Origin: Agarophyton chilense
Lineage: Eukaryota; Rhodophyta; Florideophyceae; Gracilariales; Gracilariaceae
Direction: 5' to 3'
DNA length: 64,000 bases
Assembly (NCBI GenBank): GCA_030374765.1
Contig: JARGXX010000007.1
Location: 372,001 to 436,000, forward strand
This document shows, piece by piece, positions 21,411 through 32,799 of the stretch. Position 1 is the stretch's first letter, and every line of letters starts with the position of its first letter. The notes beneath the pieces were generated by a model that saw only the letters and a program-made list of their open reading frames with translations, was not told where the DNA came from and ran no database searches. Made by a program: the position numbers and the translations under genes.

Positions 21411-22199
21411 CTTCATAATTTATACTGGCGCCCACCCTTCTTTCTTCGTTGCTTTTTGGGCAGTCAAGGAGAAAAGCGGCACCACTGCATTACTCAGAGA
21501 ATTGCTTCTTGCATCATGATGCTTCTTGAGATGGTCTGGTACGTTCATTAATCTCGGCTCACCGCATTCGCGCACGGCCATGAAACATATTGATTAGAAA
21601 CAGATTTTCTTCCGGTTTTCTAGAGTGTTCTCTGAACTCCACATCACGTAGGGATAAGTAGACTATAGTGAAGCTTGATGTTTGGTTACAATCAACATCA
21701 ATACTGCCGTGCGATCTATGGCTTGTCATTTGTACTGGTCTTCTACGGCCGGCGACCGTACAACAATAAGCCATGGCGCAGTGCAAAGGCTTATTTTTTC
21801 CACTCCGCCCGCTGCAGTTTTCACACACAGGCGCATGAACAGAGAATTTAACGGCTTTTCTTACCTTTATAACAAACAGGGGAAGTGTGACAGTGATTTT
21901 ACGCTGTTATTTCATTTTGCGCACCTCGTGCATGTACCAAGTCTTTTTCAGAAGAGCGGCCCGAAAGAAGGGGCTACTAATAAACAAGGCGAGCTGCTGT
22001 CTGACGGATGGCGCCATCGCAGAAGGAAAGTGCCCAGACCGAAGATTTTGTTTCTGTCTGCTTCTTTGCTATCCTCTTTTCTGCTCCTCTGAGAACAACG
22101 TGCGAAGCAAACGCCACGCAACGAGCGCTATCAACATGTCCACCGATATCACAATTCGGACGCCTTCACAACACGCCACGGAGCCACTCATAGCCACTT
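21411..22199. other. No gene recognised
   Basis: Short overlapping frames on both strands only. It may include further decayed pol of G5, but nothing aligns convincingly. Confidence 0.4.
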
Positions 22200-23170
22200 A
22201 AGCACTTCAGTGACGTTTGTTTGTGTGGCGCTCCTCGCGAGGCCGTTGGACCACTTGGCGGCGGAAACCAGAGTGCAACGGCGCCTCATTGGGTGATGGT
22301 GACACGTGTGCGCTTGTAAACTAACTGGGGGCCGTTATACTCATATGACACGTGTACATGCTACGGACGACACGTGTGGGAAGGGCAACGGCGCACAATT
22401 GGGTGGCAGCGACACGAAGGCGTCAGCCAACCAATGGGATGCGGTGGCACTCGCGCTGGCGGAAAGGAAGCTACGGGCAACACGTGTTCGATAGCCGAGT
22501 AATAGGGAACACATGTGGGAATACTTGGTAAATAACCATAAAGCTCTGAACAGAGGCAGGCAGTCGAACCTTGGGGGCAGCTTTCATCGTGGTGATCAAG
22601 CTACGTCGGCACGTCAATGCTCTAGGTGTGAAATGAGAGCCTATTAAGGCTACTTGCTACGTTTCAAAGACAAACTTGTAGAAGAAGAGAGAAAAACACT
22701 TCGGTGGATATTGCATTTCTTCGTTTTACTTATTAATTTGCAACCTCATGTCCTGGGAATAAACCAACCTTTCACCCATTTCACGCCACACTCAGAGACT
22801 GAAGCCATGTCCATTTTCCTACAGAAGCTTTTACGAAACCCTTTTCAAAAAAGGTATCTCTTACGAACTCCATAGCCAATCTTTTTGTGTATTTTGGCAA
22901 ATTTGTCTGTCTCGATAGCCGCAACAGTATTTGTTTGAACGGTGCCGAATTTAACGTTCGGTATGATGGAATAACGTTCGGTATGATGGAATTAATCGTA
23001 AAGACAGTAGGGAACAGAGCGAAAGAACGCAGAGCGGTAGACTGGAGCGGCTTATAAGCTGGATAAAGAGGGTAAGACAGAGGAGGAAGTGGCTCATCGA
23101 CCAGTCAGAGAATAAAGCGTCTGTATCCTCTCAGCAGTTACTCAACCTTCGTTGCAATAGCACCAAAAAC
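22200..23170 (+). repeat. LTR-like patch with clustered G-boxes
   Basis: Four ACACGTGT palindromes occur between about 22303 and 22490, in a GC-rich stretch with ATTGG/CCAAT motifs. It is followed by more A/T-rich DNA, a TTATAAG (near 23053), an AATAAA (near 23110) and a CTCTCAGCAG stretch. This succession resembles the U3-R-U5 layout of the Gypsy LTRs here, which also carry CACGTG boxes. No partner copy or target duplication was found, so the LTR label is tentative. Confidence 0.3.
22951..22990. repeat. 20-bp tandem repeat, two copies
   Basis: TAACGTTCGGTATGATGGA occurs twice at exact 20-bp spacing, followed by ATTAA. Confidence 0.9.
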
Positions 23171-25450
23171 CAGGTTTCTTGCAACACCTCTTGGAAACCT
23201 TTCAATTCTATTTCTTTAAAGGTATTTTCACGCCCATCGCCACTTCGCTCATCTGGCTTTCTTTTTGGCGTTTTCTTCTACGACTTGTGTCGATAGTTGG
23301 CGTCCTACGGCGAGTTTCCCGGCTTCCAGCAATCGGACGGCGAGCGGAGCGGGTGGCGTCTCCATCAATTCGATTGTCTTCGGCATTTTCGATAGGAAGC
23401 TAGTTCTTGCACACTGAAAGAAGGGCCCTTTTTTTCCTGGCTGACAAAGGAACGTAAAGAACGGTTTCGCACGGGCGTGAGTAGGGGCAGAAGCAGAAAG
23501 GTTGAATGGAAAACTTCTGTTTGCAGCACACACAAAATCCTGTTCTGTTGCTTCGAGCATGGTGGTTGAAATGGTGCATATAAGGGAGCTGGCTTGTGAT
23601 TGGGATCAAACAAAACCGACGGGAGAACAAGCACGACTGGTTAAAAAGTGGCTCGCAGACTGCGAAGGGGAACGAGGTATGTAAAATAGAGAGTTGTGAG
23701 GAGTATGGAGGATGAAAACGAGGGAATTTTGAAAATCGCTGGTGGGCTCCGTTCAGATGGTGTTGGTACAATGTGAAGAGATTGGCTGTGAAGCAAACTT
23801 TTGACGTTGCTAAGTCTGCTGAAAATCAGGTAGTTGGGTACTCTTAATTACGTGAAAACTGATGAGTCTCTCATTAGACTTCAGTAAAATGCGTCATACT
23901 TCATAAACACATTTCTTTTACTAGCTTGTGGCGAACAAATTCGGTCGAGGCGCGCAGCTCCGTTCATGGCCAAAGGGCATGACCTCCATGTATCTAAATA
24001 AAGGTCTCTAGGCGATAAAGTAAATAGCTCGAAATTGTCAACGTTTTAGACCAGTTTTTGCTTGTCTACAACAAGAAACTAACGTTTTAATGTACATCAA
24101 CATTTTTGGTACTTTGTGCAGCATGGTTTAGCAACAAGTTTGTCAAAGCTTTTCCAACTTGCAAAAATGCAGACAAATGTTGTTTTGATCGAAAGAGGGA
24201 AATAAGTTAGATACTAGTGCGATCAGAGAATAAACTGGATTCAGATCTTTAAGTTTAATTACACATGAAATTTGTGTATGAAAACTTTTTACGCTGGAGG
24301 TAATGCCCGCTCGTTAGTTTGTTACTAAGGCTTGGCGAAAGATGTCTTATTGTGAAGATTGGCACCTGTTCAGGGACCAGTAGAGGTTGTGTGTATCCAT
24401 TGCGAAAAAGGACGACGCTACTATCGCTATTGCAAATTCTTTGACCAAATGAAAGAAGTTGCTTTCGACATTCAGAGTTCACCAAAGAGGCTGGGCCAGT
24501 TCCTGCGGTTGCAAGAGTGCTGAGTGCAGCAGCAAAGCGGCGCAAAGCTTGAACGAGTGGAGTGCAGCCTCGTGTTCCGCAAGCAAACAAAGCGCGAAAC
24601 GAGCGAGGGCAGTTTTGAGCGTGCGTGCGATTGGGCGCAACGAAGAATTGGGCAGCAACGGTTGCCTTCTTCATTCACCGTTGTCCCCCTTTCCTTTGGC
24701 TGATGAGTGGCCGAGGCTTTCGATGTTATTGTACAGGGGGGTGGCTTCAAGGCGTAGTGGAAGCAACTAAGGGGGGTTAGGGTAGGCAACACGTGGGCTG
24801 GCTGGCGCACTTGGGGGTGGACGCACGCGAATCCTTACTGCTCTCAAGAGCGACTGTATGGTGGATGTGATCGGGCTGTTTGTAGCGCGTGGCGACCAGT
24901 TGCGAAGACATGCGTCATGTATCTGTGTGGAGGAGCCGCGAGGCATGCCACTTGATGTTTGGCTGGGCGAGGCACGGGCTTTTAATTGTGAGCTGCGACG
25001 CGCGTGTGTTAAACAAGGCAGCGCCGCGCGATGTGTAGTGTGAGTGAACGACGGTTAGCGGAGAAAAGGAGCAGAAGCGCGTGTACGGTACGGTTGTGAC
25101 CATGTTCCCGAGTAGCAGCGAATATGCAATGGCGAATGAAGGGGAGAACTAGACAACTCACGGGAAGCAGGGAGATGAGAAAGCGAGAAAGCACGCCACG
25201 AAGGGGATACCCCACCGGTTGGACGCACGCACCGACAAGTTTTCCGACGCAACGTAAGTTTGGCGCAGCCGAACAAAGACGAGTGCGGCGCAGCAAGAGA
25301 GCGGCGTGACGGGCAGCCGCGAGCGCGCGCGTGACGCGGCGCAGCGAGCGAGCGAGCGCGTGCGTCACGGTGAGGCGTAGCGGCTGCACCGCAGAGACAA
25401 ACAATCAGTGCAGCCGCGCCCGCACTTAGCATCTCCGCTCCGCTGCCACT
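23171..25450. other. No gene recognised; upstream region of the MYB-like gene
   Basis: Frames up to about 139 codons on both strands lack family motifs. From about 25250 the sequence becomes GC-rich with an AGCG simple repeat near 25340-25360. Confidence 0.4.
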
Positions 25451-25451
25451 T

Positions 25452-25512
25452 TGCTCCTCTCTCCCCTAAACCCCTTCCCTCCTCCCCTTCCCTCCTCCCC
25501 TTCCCTCTCCTC
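25452..25512 (+). promoter_or_regulatory. Pyrimidine-rich tract upstream of the MYB-like gene
   Basis: An almost pure C/T run with repeated CCTTCCCTCCT units, 60-120 bases before the ATG at 25571. No TATA box is visible. Such tracts are common in TATA-less promoters and 5' leaders; the role here is inferred. Confidence 0.4.
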
Positions 25513-25570
25513 CGCCGCCGCGCCACACGCCGCTCATGGTCTTCTGTACGCACTCCGCCTCTAGCCCGTC

Positions 25571-26950
25571 ATGTCTGCTTCACACGCCTGCACAATGCGC
25601 CCACCGCCGTTCGCGCTCACCTCCGCCGCAATGGCTTTTCCGTCTTACGACGCGCCCACCACTTCCATGTCGGACGTCATCCCTTCCCACCCCGCCCTGA
25701 CCCCCGTTTCCACCAACGCACACGAGTATGCGAATCATTCCGTCTCACCATCTTCTTCCATCGTCCCTTTCTTCCGCCCTGCCCACTTTGAGCCACGCCC
25801 CTCTCACACACACTCACCGCTTTCCTCCCATCCACTGTCCGCTGCCCCGCCAGTTTCCACCCCTGCCGTCTGCACCCTGCCTCACCGTAATTGCTTCGCT
25901 TCGCTGTTTTCGCCGCAGCTCGCCGTGCCCGCCCCGCAACCCCCCGCCCCGCAACCCCCCGCCCCGCAACCCCCCGCCCCGCAACCCCCCGCCCCTCCGT
26001 ACCACCATCAGCAGCTTCCCGATCTCAGCTTCGTCGTAAAAGACGACAGCGTGCATCGCGCAAGCGGCCACATCGCCTGCGACATGGTCAACAGCTACCG
26101 ACAGCAGCGCCGCCCATTTGGTAAATCTCCTCACGACACCAGCCGACCAGTCAACTCTGCGCATAATTCGTTCGATCCTCACTCGCCTGCTCACCAGGAA
26201 ACGCCCGCCCTCTCCACTTCGTCGCAGTCACATCTTCTCGGACATTCACAAGGTACCAACCGAGTCTCCTCCGCTGCGTACAGCTCGTGTACCGGCCGTT
26301 CGACCTTGTTGATGAAACGCACTCCCAATTGCGGGTGGACCAAAGCAGAGCATTTCCTCTTTCTCAAGGGCTTGCACTACCACGGCCGAGGTAATTACAA
26401 CCAGATTGCCGCGTTGGTGCGAACCAAAAGTCTCATGCACATCCTTTCGCACGCCCAACGGTACTTTGAGCGCCAGTACAATCCGCGCAGCGTCAAAAGC
26501 TCCGTTCACGACCTAAACCTTCATTGTGAAGAAATGCATGATGAAAGAAACAAGGCGAGGCAAATGCACACTTGCCGGCAGCTACAGTTTCAGAGCCAAG
26601 GCAGTGACACAACTGTTTCACAACCACCTCTGCCGCAATGCGAGGTGGCGTTGCCAGTTCGTGTGCACAGCATTGACTTGCTCATCAACCATGATGATCC
26701 GCCAAAGCACATCGAGGCGTCCTCAGTTTCTCCCTGTGTATCTTCGATGGGTGTTGCGCGTACATCTCTCTGTAGAAAAGCGGTTGATACGGTGTGCCTG
26801 GAGAGTAACGATGCATTACCTCATCCGCCTGCGAAGCGCGTTCGATATCATACTGCGATGCCCCGCACGCGCACTGAGGCGTTGGTGTTTAGACGTGGCG
26901 CATATGGCCACGCTACCGTGAGTCAAGAAATGATTTTGTCCAGTTGGTAA
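25571..26950 (+). CDS. MYB-like (SHAQKYF-type) DNA-binding protein
   Basis: A 459-codon uninterrupted frame, the only intact host-type gene here. Residues 1-250 are low-complexity Pro/Ser/His-rich and include a PAPQP repeat (25931-25996). A single MYB-like repeat lies at about residues 254-306: GWTKAEHFLFLKGLHYHGRG, then NYNQIAALVRTKS and SHAQRYFERQ. The pattern W-x2-E-x3-F-L-x-G-L with a SHAQ-[KR]-Y-F end is the hallmark of plant/algal SHAQKYF single-MYB transcription factors, which bind TATCCA/GATAA-type sites. The start is the first ATG after the pyrimidine tract; ATGs at 25604 and 25631 are alternatives. The C-terminal 150 residues are featureless. A nuclear regulator is inferred; the target is unknown. 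Confidence 0.8.
   Translation: MSASHACTMRPPPFALTSAAMAFPSYDAPTTSMSDVIPSHPALTPVSTNAHEYANHSVSPSSSIVPFFRPAHFEPRPSHTHSPLSSHPLSAAPPVSTPAVCTLPHRNCFASLFSPQLAVPAPQPPAPQPPAPQPPAPQPPAPPYHHQQLPDLSFVVKDDSVHRASGHIACDMVNSYRQQRRPFGKSPHDTSRPVNSAHNSFDPHSPAHQETPALSTSSQSHLLGHSQGTNRVSSAAYSSCTGRSTLLMKRTPNCGWTKAEHFLFLKGLHYHGRGNYNQIAALVRTKSLMHILSHAQRYFERQYNPRSVKSSVHDLNLHCEEMHDERNKARQMHTCRQLQFQSQGSDTTVSQPPLPQCEVALPVRVHSIDLLINHDDPPKHIEASSVSPCVSSMGVARTSLCRKAVDTVCLESNDALPHPPAKRVRYHTAMPRTRTEALVFRRGAYGHATVSQEMILSSW
25931..25996 (+). repeat. 15-bp minisatellite inside the MYB-like gene
   Basis: Four exact copies of CGCCCCGCAACCCCC plus a partial fifth, encoding PAPQP repeats. The unit is a multiple of three, so copy-number change keeps the frame. 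Confidence 0.95.
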
Positions 26951-29760
26951 ATTGGATATATCATTGCTCCTTCGTTTGGCTCCCTCCAAAACAAATGTAG
27001 AGTGTTATCGCCACCGAATGAGGAATCAGCTGAATACATTCACATCGCAGATGAAATTGATAGCTTGGGCAATTTAGAAATGCAGCCCATGTTGGTGGGG
27101 TTTTGGCTGCATGCGACAGAGAGCGCTGGGCTGGAACGTGTACCATTTGATTAGGCATCGATGATTGATTGGGTGGCGTCTCCCCACGTCCACGGCCTTT
27201 CGCCGTAACTTTTACTGATTGGCGCGGGGGCATGTCCGACGCTTGCGAAGCCGCAACTAAATTATTGATGGCCGTGTGACGCGTCACACGTGGCACCTAG
27301 TTGCTCAAACGTTACCGTGTGTAATCGCTCCGGAAATGGTTACTTGTGTGATCGAAAAAAGCATAAGTGGCGCTGGAATTTGGACAAGCTATGTAGGACA
27401 CTTTGAGCGCCAAACTTTCTCGATCAAAAAGCAAGTTGCTATTCCTGTCTGTCTCAAGTGACGTTACATACATACTCAGCTTTATTGGAATATTCCATCG
27501 TGAGAGCGCAGTGTGTCGCAAGAGAGATTCGCGTAGTTCTCAGCCTTGTATGAAAACATGCCTTGTTTTGTTGGGAGTTGGAAGACGCTGACATCATGTC
27601 ATCACCTCGGCAGAGAGCATACTACACGAGTTGCACCAGCCTCATTAAAAATTATGACTTGAGCTATGCCTGATACAAAATTCAGTTTTAGAGTTGATTG
27701 AGCGAGACAGTCATACATGTCCCGCTTGCTTGTGAACATGGCAATGTCAAACTGTTCGTTGCAACGTTGTTCAGCAGCAGCTCTTACAAACTGTAATCGT
27801 GAAATAGGTTGCGCAAGCTCTACCGTGACAGATATTTGTAATTCAACGCACTCATGGCTTGTACAATTTTTGACGCATTTGAAACGGGAAGAAACATGTG
27901 GTGGAAAGCTGCAGGGAACGGATGTATTGGACGTACAGAGGTGATGAAGCACAGGGTTCTTTCCGTATCCACGTACAACTTGTGCGAAATTCCAACAATG
28001 GACATGACACCCATTCACTGGTGTGAGTACGCCAAGAGCTTCTGGACAAGACACCCACGAAGCGAAGAACTGAACATGGGTCGTAAACCTGGATCGGAGA
28101 CAGGAAGAAGAGGGCGGGGCACCGCCATGTTTGTTCCGTGCGTATGGGAAGCAGGGACGCGCGTGACCAACGTGGCTCATCTGTCTTGAAAGCTTTTGAA
28201 CTCACGAGTTTTGGAAGCAGCGTGATGATAACCAAAAAGACGCTAGTGAGAAACGCCGCGGGGAGACAAGTTGACGAGGCAGCGCGTCGTGGCTCTTTAC
28301 AAACGCTTTAACGAAAAGACATGTGCACGAGCGACGTGTCCTGCACGCAAAGCGCGCACATCATGGAAAAGGCCCACTTTGATTGCGCAAAATGCTCATA
28401 TATATGTGTCTAAACTCGAGGTGTGCTGGAAGCCAGTAACCATTTGTGCAGTAAATGAAGCCATCTTGTGACACCTCCGCCAAGAAAAGCGCACCCCACG
28501 AATATCGCGCCTCACAGCCTACGGTAACCCTGCTTCACAGCGCGAGAGAGCTCTTCCAAAAGCACACACGTTCCCTTTGCGCCTTTTCCACCCAACTGTA
28601 TCTGCCGCCATCTGCAGCCTCCGTACCTACGCCCCATCCTGCAAATTCTGATATGCGTCCGTTGCGGCTCACAATTTCTTCACGCCACCCACTACGCGAA
28701 TGCTGTGAAACACAAAAAAAAAACCGAATGCTGTGTACCGTCTGCGCGTACGCTCCTACACATAATAAATAAGAGCACATGCCGCCGTTATAGCCTCTCC
28801 CTTCTCTTGTTCGGTGGTATTTACGCTTTGCTGCGCACCTCCTCAAGCCTTTGGAGCACTCGAAAGAATCTACAATGCCGAAATGCGCACACATCCTTCA
28901 TACTTCTTGTCGTTTGCTGAAAGGTTTCCCCTGCCCAACATTGAAAACCCCTCTTTTCACTGCTGTACTGCCAAAAACAAACCCTACTAAATTTATTTCT
29001 AAAATAATTTCACATGCAAAAGTGTAGAGAGCTCACTTCGGCTCTAACTTGGATAGCACTAATTCGACGCCTACTAATTGAATCAGTCATCGCATTTCTC
29101 TCACAAGTCCAGCACCTGTCAATGGTTTAAGAGCATACTTTTGGCATGGATATGGGAAAAGATTTTACTGATCCCTTTGCTTGATTTACACCAGAAAAGT
29201 ATAGGGGAAAGCACCAAACATTGTATTTTTCATTTCTAGGGGCTAAAAACAGCTCCGCAGGCAATATTAGAGTCTTCACGCTGCTAAAACATTTTCAATT
29301 TTTTGGAAAGTCTGCCAGCTTCAGTAACAGTTTGTTCCATAAACAAATCTCTTTTCAAGGATTTCGGGAATCGACATTTTGGCTACACTATAGGTAACAA
29401 AAATGTAAACACTGTTTCGAAAACGAAATCCTTATTATATCCTTTTTACCATCATGCGAGTTCAGTATTTGGTTTTAGCTCTGTTGGACTTTAAAATGCT
29501 TTTACATCCCCTTTAAATTGATATTTTAAAAAGGATTGATATTCTCGCTACCATTATGTTTGCAGCAATATTTGTTTTAATTCTTAAAATCAAAACCTGA
29601 ACCAAATCTTTTTTACGTGTAACCCATTCGAGTTATTAGAGAGTTTACGCAAACGTAACATCGTTTCGTAAAACTTCAGTTTGTGACTTACAAGTTCAAA
29701 ACAAAATTTCGGAACGAAACAAAAACTTCGTAATTACGCAACGTGAGTTTTGACTGTACT
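26951..29760. other. Intergenic region, no gene supported
   Basis: The longest frame (192 codons, reverse, 27602-28180) has no recognisable domain and competes with forward frames over the same bases. From about 28930 the DNA is strongly A/T-rich with many stops. Nothing else is seen. Confidence 0.4.
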
Positions 29761-30120
29761 TATATGAATTTCTAATGGTATAGGATAGCCTTCTACAGCT
29801 TCAATCGGACTTGAAGCGACACAAAGACAATTAGGGGGCAGAACCATCTGAAAGCATTCACTGTAGACTGAAAAAACACTAACAAATGCGTTAGGCGGCA
29901 AAGCCTGTCAGTCATCCACCGTGATTGTTTTAGAGCAAAAAGACGCAAACAAACGCACTATATAAAGCTAGACGTAGCCAGTAAACAGAAAGGAAAAGAG
30001 AGATTCCTACCTGAGCACATCCTTGTTCTGAAATGATATTGAATCGTCTTATAAGCCCCCCAAGTTTTTGGTCTACAACCTGCGTATTAAATGTCGGCCA
30101 AGAATTATCGGATGGTCACA
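29761..30120 (+). repeat. C2 5' LTR
   Basis: About 360 bp, matching 48494-48848 with shared blocks such as TTCTAATGGTATAGGAT, GTCACTGTAGACTGAA-like and GCCTGTCAGTCATCC. It contains a TATATAAAG (near 29958). As in C1, an ATG (30091) near the inner end opens a frame reading into the primer site. The left boundary is approximate. Confidence 0.75.
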
Positions 30121-30134
30121 GTTATGGGCCCAGG
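30121..30134 (+). other. C2 primer-binding site (initiator tRNA-Met anticodon arm)
   Basis: GTTATGGGCCCAGG follows the LTR directly and equals the C1 site. Confidence 0.8.
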
Positions 30135-30470
30135 GAGGCTTGTATCTCCGGAGGACAACGGAAGAATTCAAAACGCTTTAAAATGCACTAAGAATATCAC
30201 TTCAAAGGTGAGTTATTAAACAGAATTGAGGAGGTGGATGAAAATGATGTTACAACTGGCCAACGTCAAAAACAAATATAAAGCGATTTTTGCCGGGGTA
30301 AGACACTTTGGTTATCTTGCATGTGATGCTACAGCACATGAAATGTAGAAGAACGCAGAGCGATGTGGAAAGTTATGTTTCGATCCGGATGTGAACGACA
30401 TCAACAATACCAAGACGGTAGAAGCCGTAATTGATGTAATCGCAAAACACAGCCCGAAATAGAGTGTTGA
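30121..30470 (+). pseudogene. C2 gag remnant
   Basis: Frame fragments with VTVMGPG at the start (compare TTVMGPGG in C1), then WMKMMLQLANVKNKYKAI and HFGYLACDATAHEM, in the position and style of a Copia capsid N-terminus. Several stops and frame changes. Downstream to about 31199 nothing can be aligned. Confidence 0.5.
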
Positions 30471-31199
30471 ACGAGAAATAGACCTATTCACAGCAATACA
30501 GGAGTGTCATAGAGACTCAAATGAAATTCATCCTCATTCGCAACGAGATTCAACGCAGTAGTGGCACCATATACCAACCATACCTCAAGTATAAGCGACG
30601 CAAGAAGTATGCAGTTTGCGATGATCATGCTTCGCAATTCATCTTTAACTTTGGACATCATAAAGGCCCTTCTTTTTCCATTGACATCAAAGAATCGTCT
30701 CTTGGCTACCCATGAACAGTCTGCACAACTATTTCTGTCCTCAAGGGAACTGAGTCTATTGGTAGAGGTGATTAAGATGAAGAACTCCCCAAATGATGAG
30801 ACCATTATTACGGTGTCAGCAAAAAAAAGGCTGCACAAGACTTGGGTCGTCATCACAGCACGACAAAGGCTCCCATGTTAACATTTGAAGACGCAACCGA
30901 CTCGATTTTGCATGTTGAAGGTTTTCCAGACGGAACCCGTACAAAAATGCTTGGCAAACGCTCCATTAGAAACCAGTCTGAAAGGACACAGCACATTGAT
31001 AAGATAAAAGAAGAGAATGGAAGCCGGGCATGTGGATAAGTTGGACATTGGTACCGCGACAGGGAGAAATGTAGAAACAAGATGTATAGGAAGTGAAAAG
31101 GGTCCCAGATAACACCAGGCAAAGAGAAACAGCAAAGCAGTAACGAAAGCGGACAGAAGCAGAACGGGGCTTCGCTTTTTAGAAACTGAGGGACGGGAC

Positions 31200-31680
31200 G
31201 CTCCGCCCAGACCTTAGCCCCATACTTGATGAAGGGGTACAAACGTCCACGGGAGAAATCGATAACGCAACTGCACTATGTGACTCGCTAGGTAAGGCTG
31301 TGCATTCAGATCCATCTCGTGATAAGTACTATCATGCATGGGGGATACAGCCGAAAATCCCAAAGAGATAGTTTGCACATGGAACGTCATCATCATTGAT
31401 GTTCATGGGAGACCAACTGTGATACCATTTGACCTAGTCGAAGGAAATTTACCACTGATTATCAAGCTGGACATTAAAAGATATGCGGACACTTTTGAAT
31501 TACCAAAAATCACCGATTATCTCCTTTAAAAGACCTTTGACTCAGAAGTACGAGTGTCCTACACTTACATTGACCAGGACGGAGCGAAAAATGACACATT
31601 TTCAACTGAGAGCATTCCCTATGTACGCTCCTGTGGTATTCCACTGAAGACTGTAGAGGTCTCAGTGAAGTGGATATCCG
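31200..31680 (+). pseudogene. C2 protease remnant with the same D-E-G site
   Basis: ILDEGVQTSTGEIDNATALCDSLG starts near 31222, with D-E-G at 31228-31236, and lines up with C1 ILDEGAPTSTGGIENAVTLCDFLG. A frame change follows, then VCTWNVIIIDVHGRPT, FDLVEGNLPLIIKLDIKR and FTYIDQDGAKND-like blocks parallel to C1 (VCSWTLTVQDINGRPT, FDLVPGESPIIIGNDVRK). The sequence stops being alignable shortly before the G2 LTR. Confidence 0.75.
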
Positions 31681-31746
31681 CGTAAATAACCGCGAAGAGC
31701 GGGTGTCGCCTTGCGAGCGACGGTTCTTCGATAAGAAGAGAGTAAG

Positions 31747-32634
31747 TGAAGGGCAATGCCCTTCAAGGGGGTTCTTCCCAGGACTTAGAGATTTCGCTCG
31801 CTTGAGGACTAGCTTAGTCTATGACAAGCTATACCGCTATTGCGTGCCGACGGCCGGTTAGGACCGGAGGTGTACACTGGTGGAACACGTGGAATGCACG
31901 GATGCCGACGCTCGAGTGCGAGGTGTGCCACACGTGGCCCGGATTCTATTTAATGGTTAGTATTATTTAGTAATTTTCAGTATTTATTTAGCTACGCTAT
32001 CGCTATTTAGTGTCTATTCTTCGGGCGCGCGCCCACTGTCAGGGGCCGCGCACCACACTACTTAGCAGGTTGAGCACTGCTCCCCAGTAAACACCCTCTT
32101 GGGTGATCCCAAGGAGGGAGTCTTGGCTCTGAACTCTTCGCCTTCGGCGCGTCTTCACCACATACTGCCTGAGCGCCCGTCGCACGTTAGTTCACCCACC
32201 CCTCTGTCGATCAGAGTGCTACCACCACCGAGGGTTCATATTTAATTGCCGAAACTTGTCGTAGTCTCGCCCCTGTATAGGGTTTCGCCCCCGTTTTCCT
32301 CTTGTTCTCCTTTTTGGCTCTCGTGAGTGGCCGCCCCACTCACCCCGCTCGTCCACCTCATACGAGTGCTTACTCGCCTCCTTTTCCGACAATCGCCGTG
32401 GTACCGCTCCGCCTAGGATTGGTCACACCCCGGACTGTGCCCTGCTCACCTAAACACTCTAGGTATATCCCGCCGGATTAGCCTCGGTCTTACACCCGAC
32501 TCCGTCGTGCCTTTCCAGAGTGGCTCTGTTCCTGTGCTCCGCTGGGACGCGTCTCCTCCGCCTGAGACGTGTCTCTCAAGAGAGGAAGATCCCGAACATA
32601 TTTATGGTGTCTCCGCTCCAAGCGTTGTCCTACA
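31747..32634 (+). repeat. G2 5' LTR
   Basis: 888 bp, partner of 41345-42232. It starts TGAAGGGCAATGCCC and ends GTCCTACA. It has two CACGTG boxes (near 31888 and 31932) and a GC-rich inverted repeat near 32024-32050, in the same order as in G1. Confidence 0.95.
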
Positions 32635-32637
32635 AAC

Positions 32638-32657
32638 TGGTCTCCCGACTTAGAAGT
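32638..32657 (+). other. G2 primer-binding site (probable)
   Basis: TGGTCTCCCGACTTAGAAGT, identical to the G1 site and at the same 3-bp distance from the LTR. Confidence 0.75.
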
Positions 32658-32799
32658 TTGAGTCGGGCACACTCAGTCACGATTAATCGGAAAGAGGACT
32701 CACAAATTCAGGTTGATTTCAGTTGCCTTCTTTGAGGAAGTTCTTTGGCCCCACTTGGCGATCGGGTTTGAATACTCACGTGTAACGGATTCTGATCTC

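Noticed and set aside
27602-28180. A 192-codon reverse ORF
   Set aside because: No recognisable domain, competing frames on the other strand, no promoter signal.
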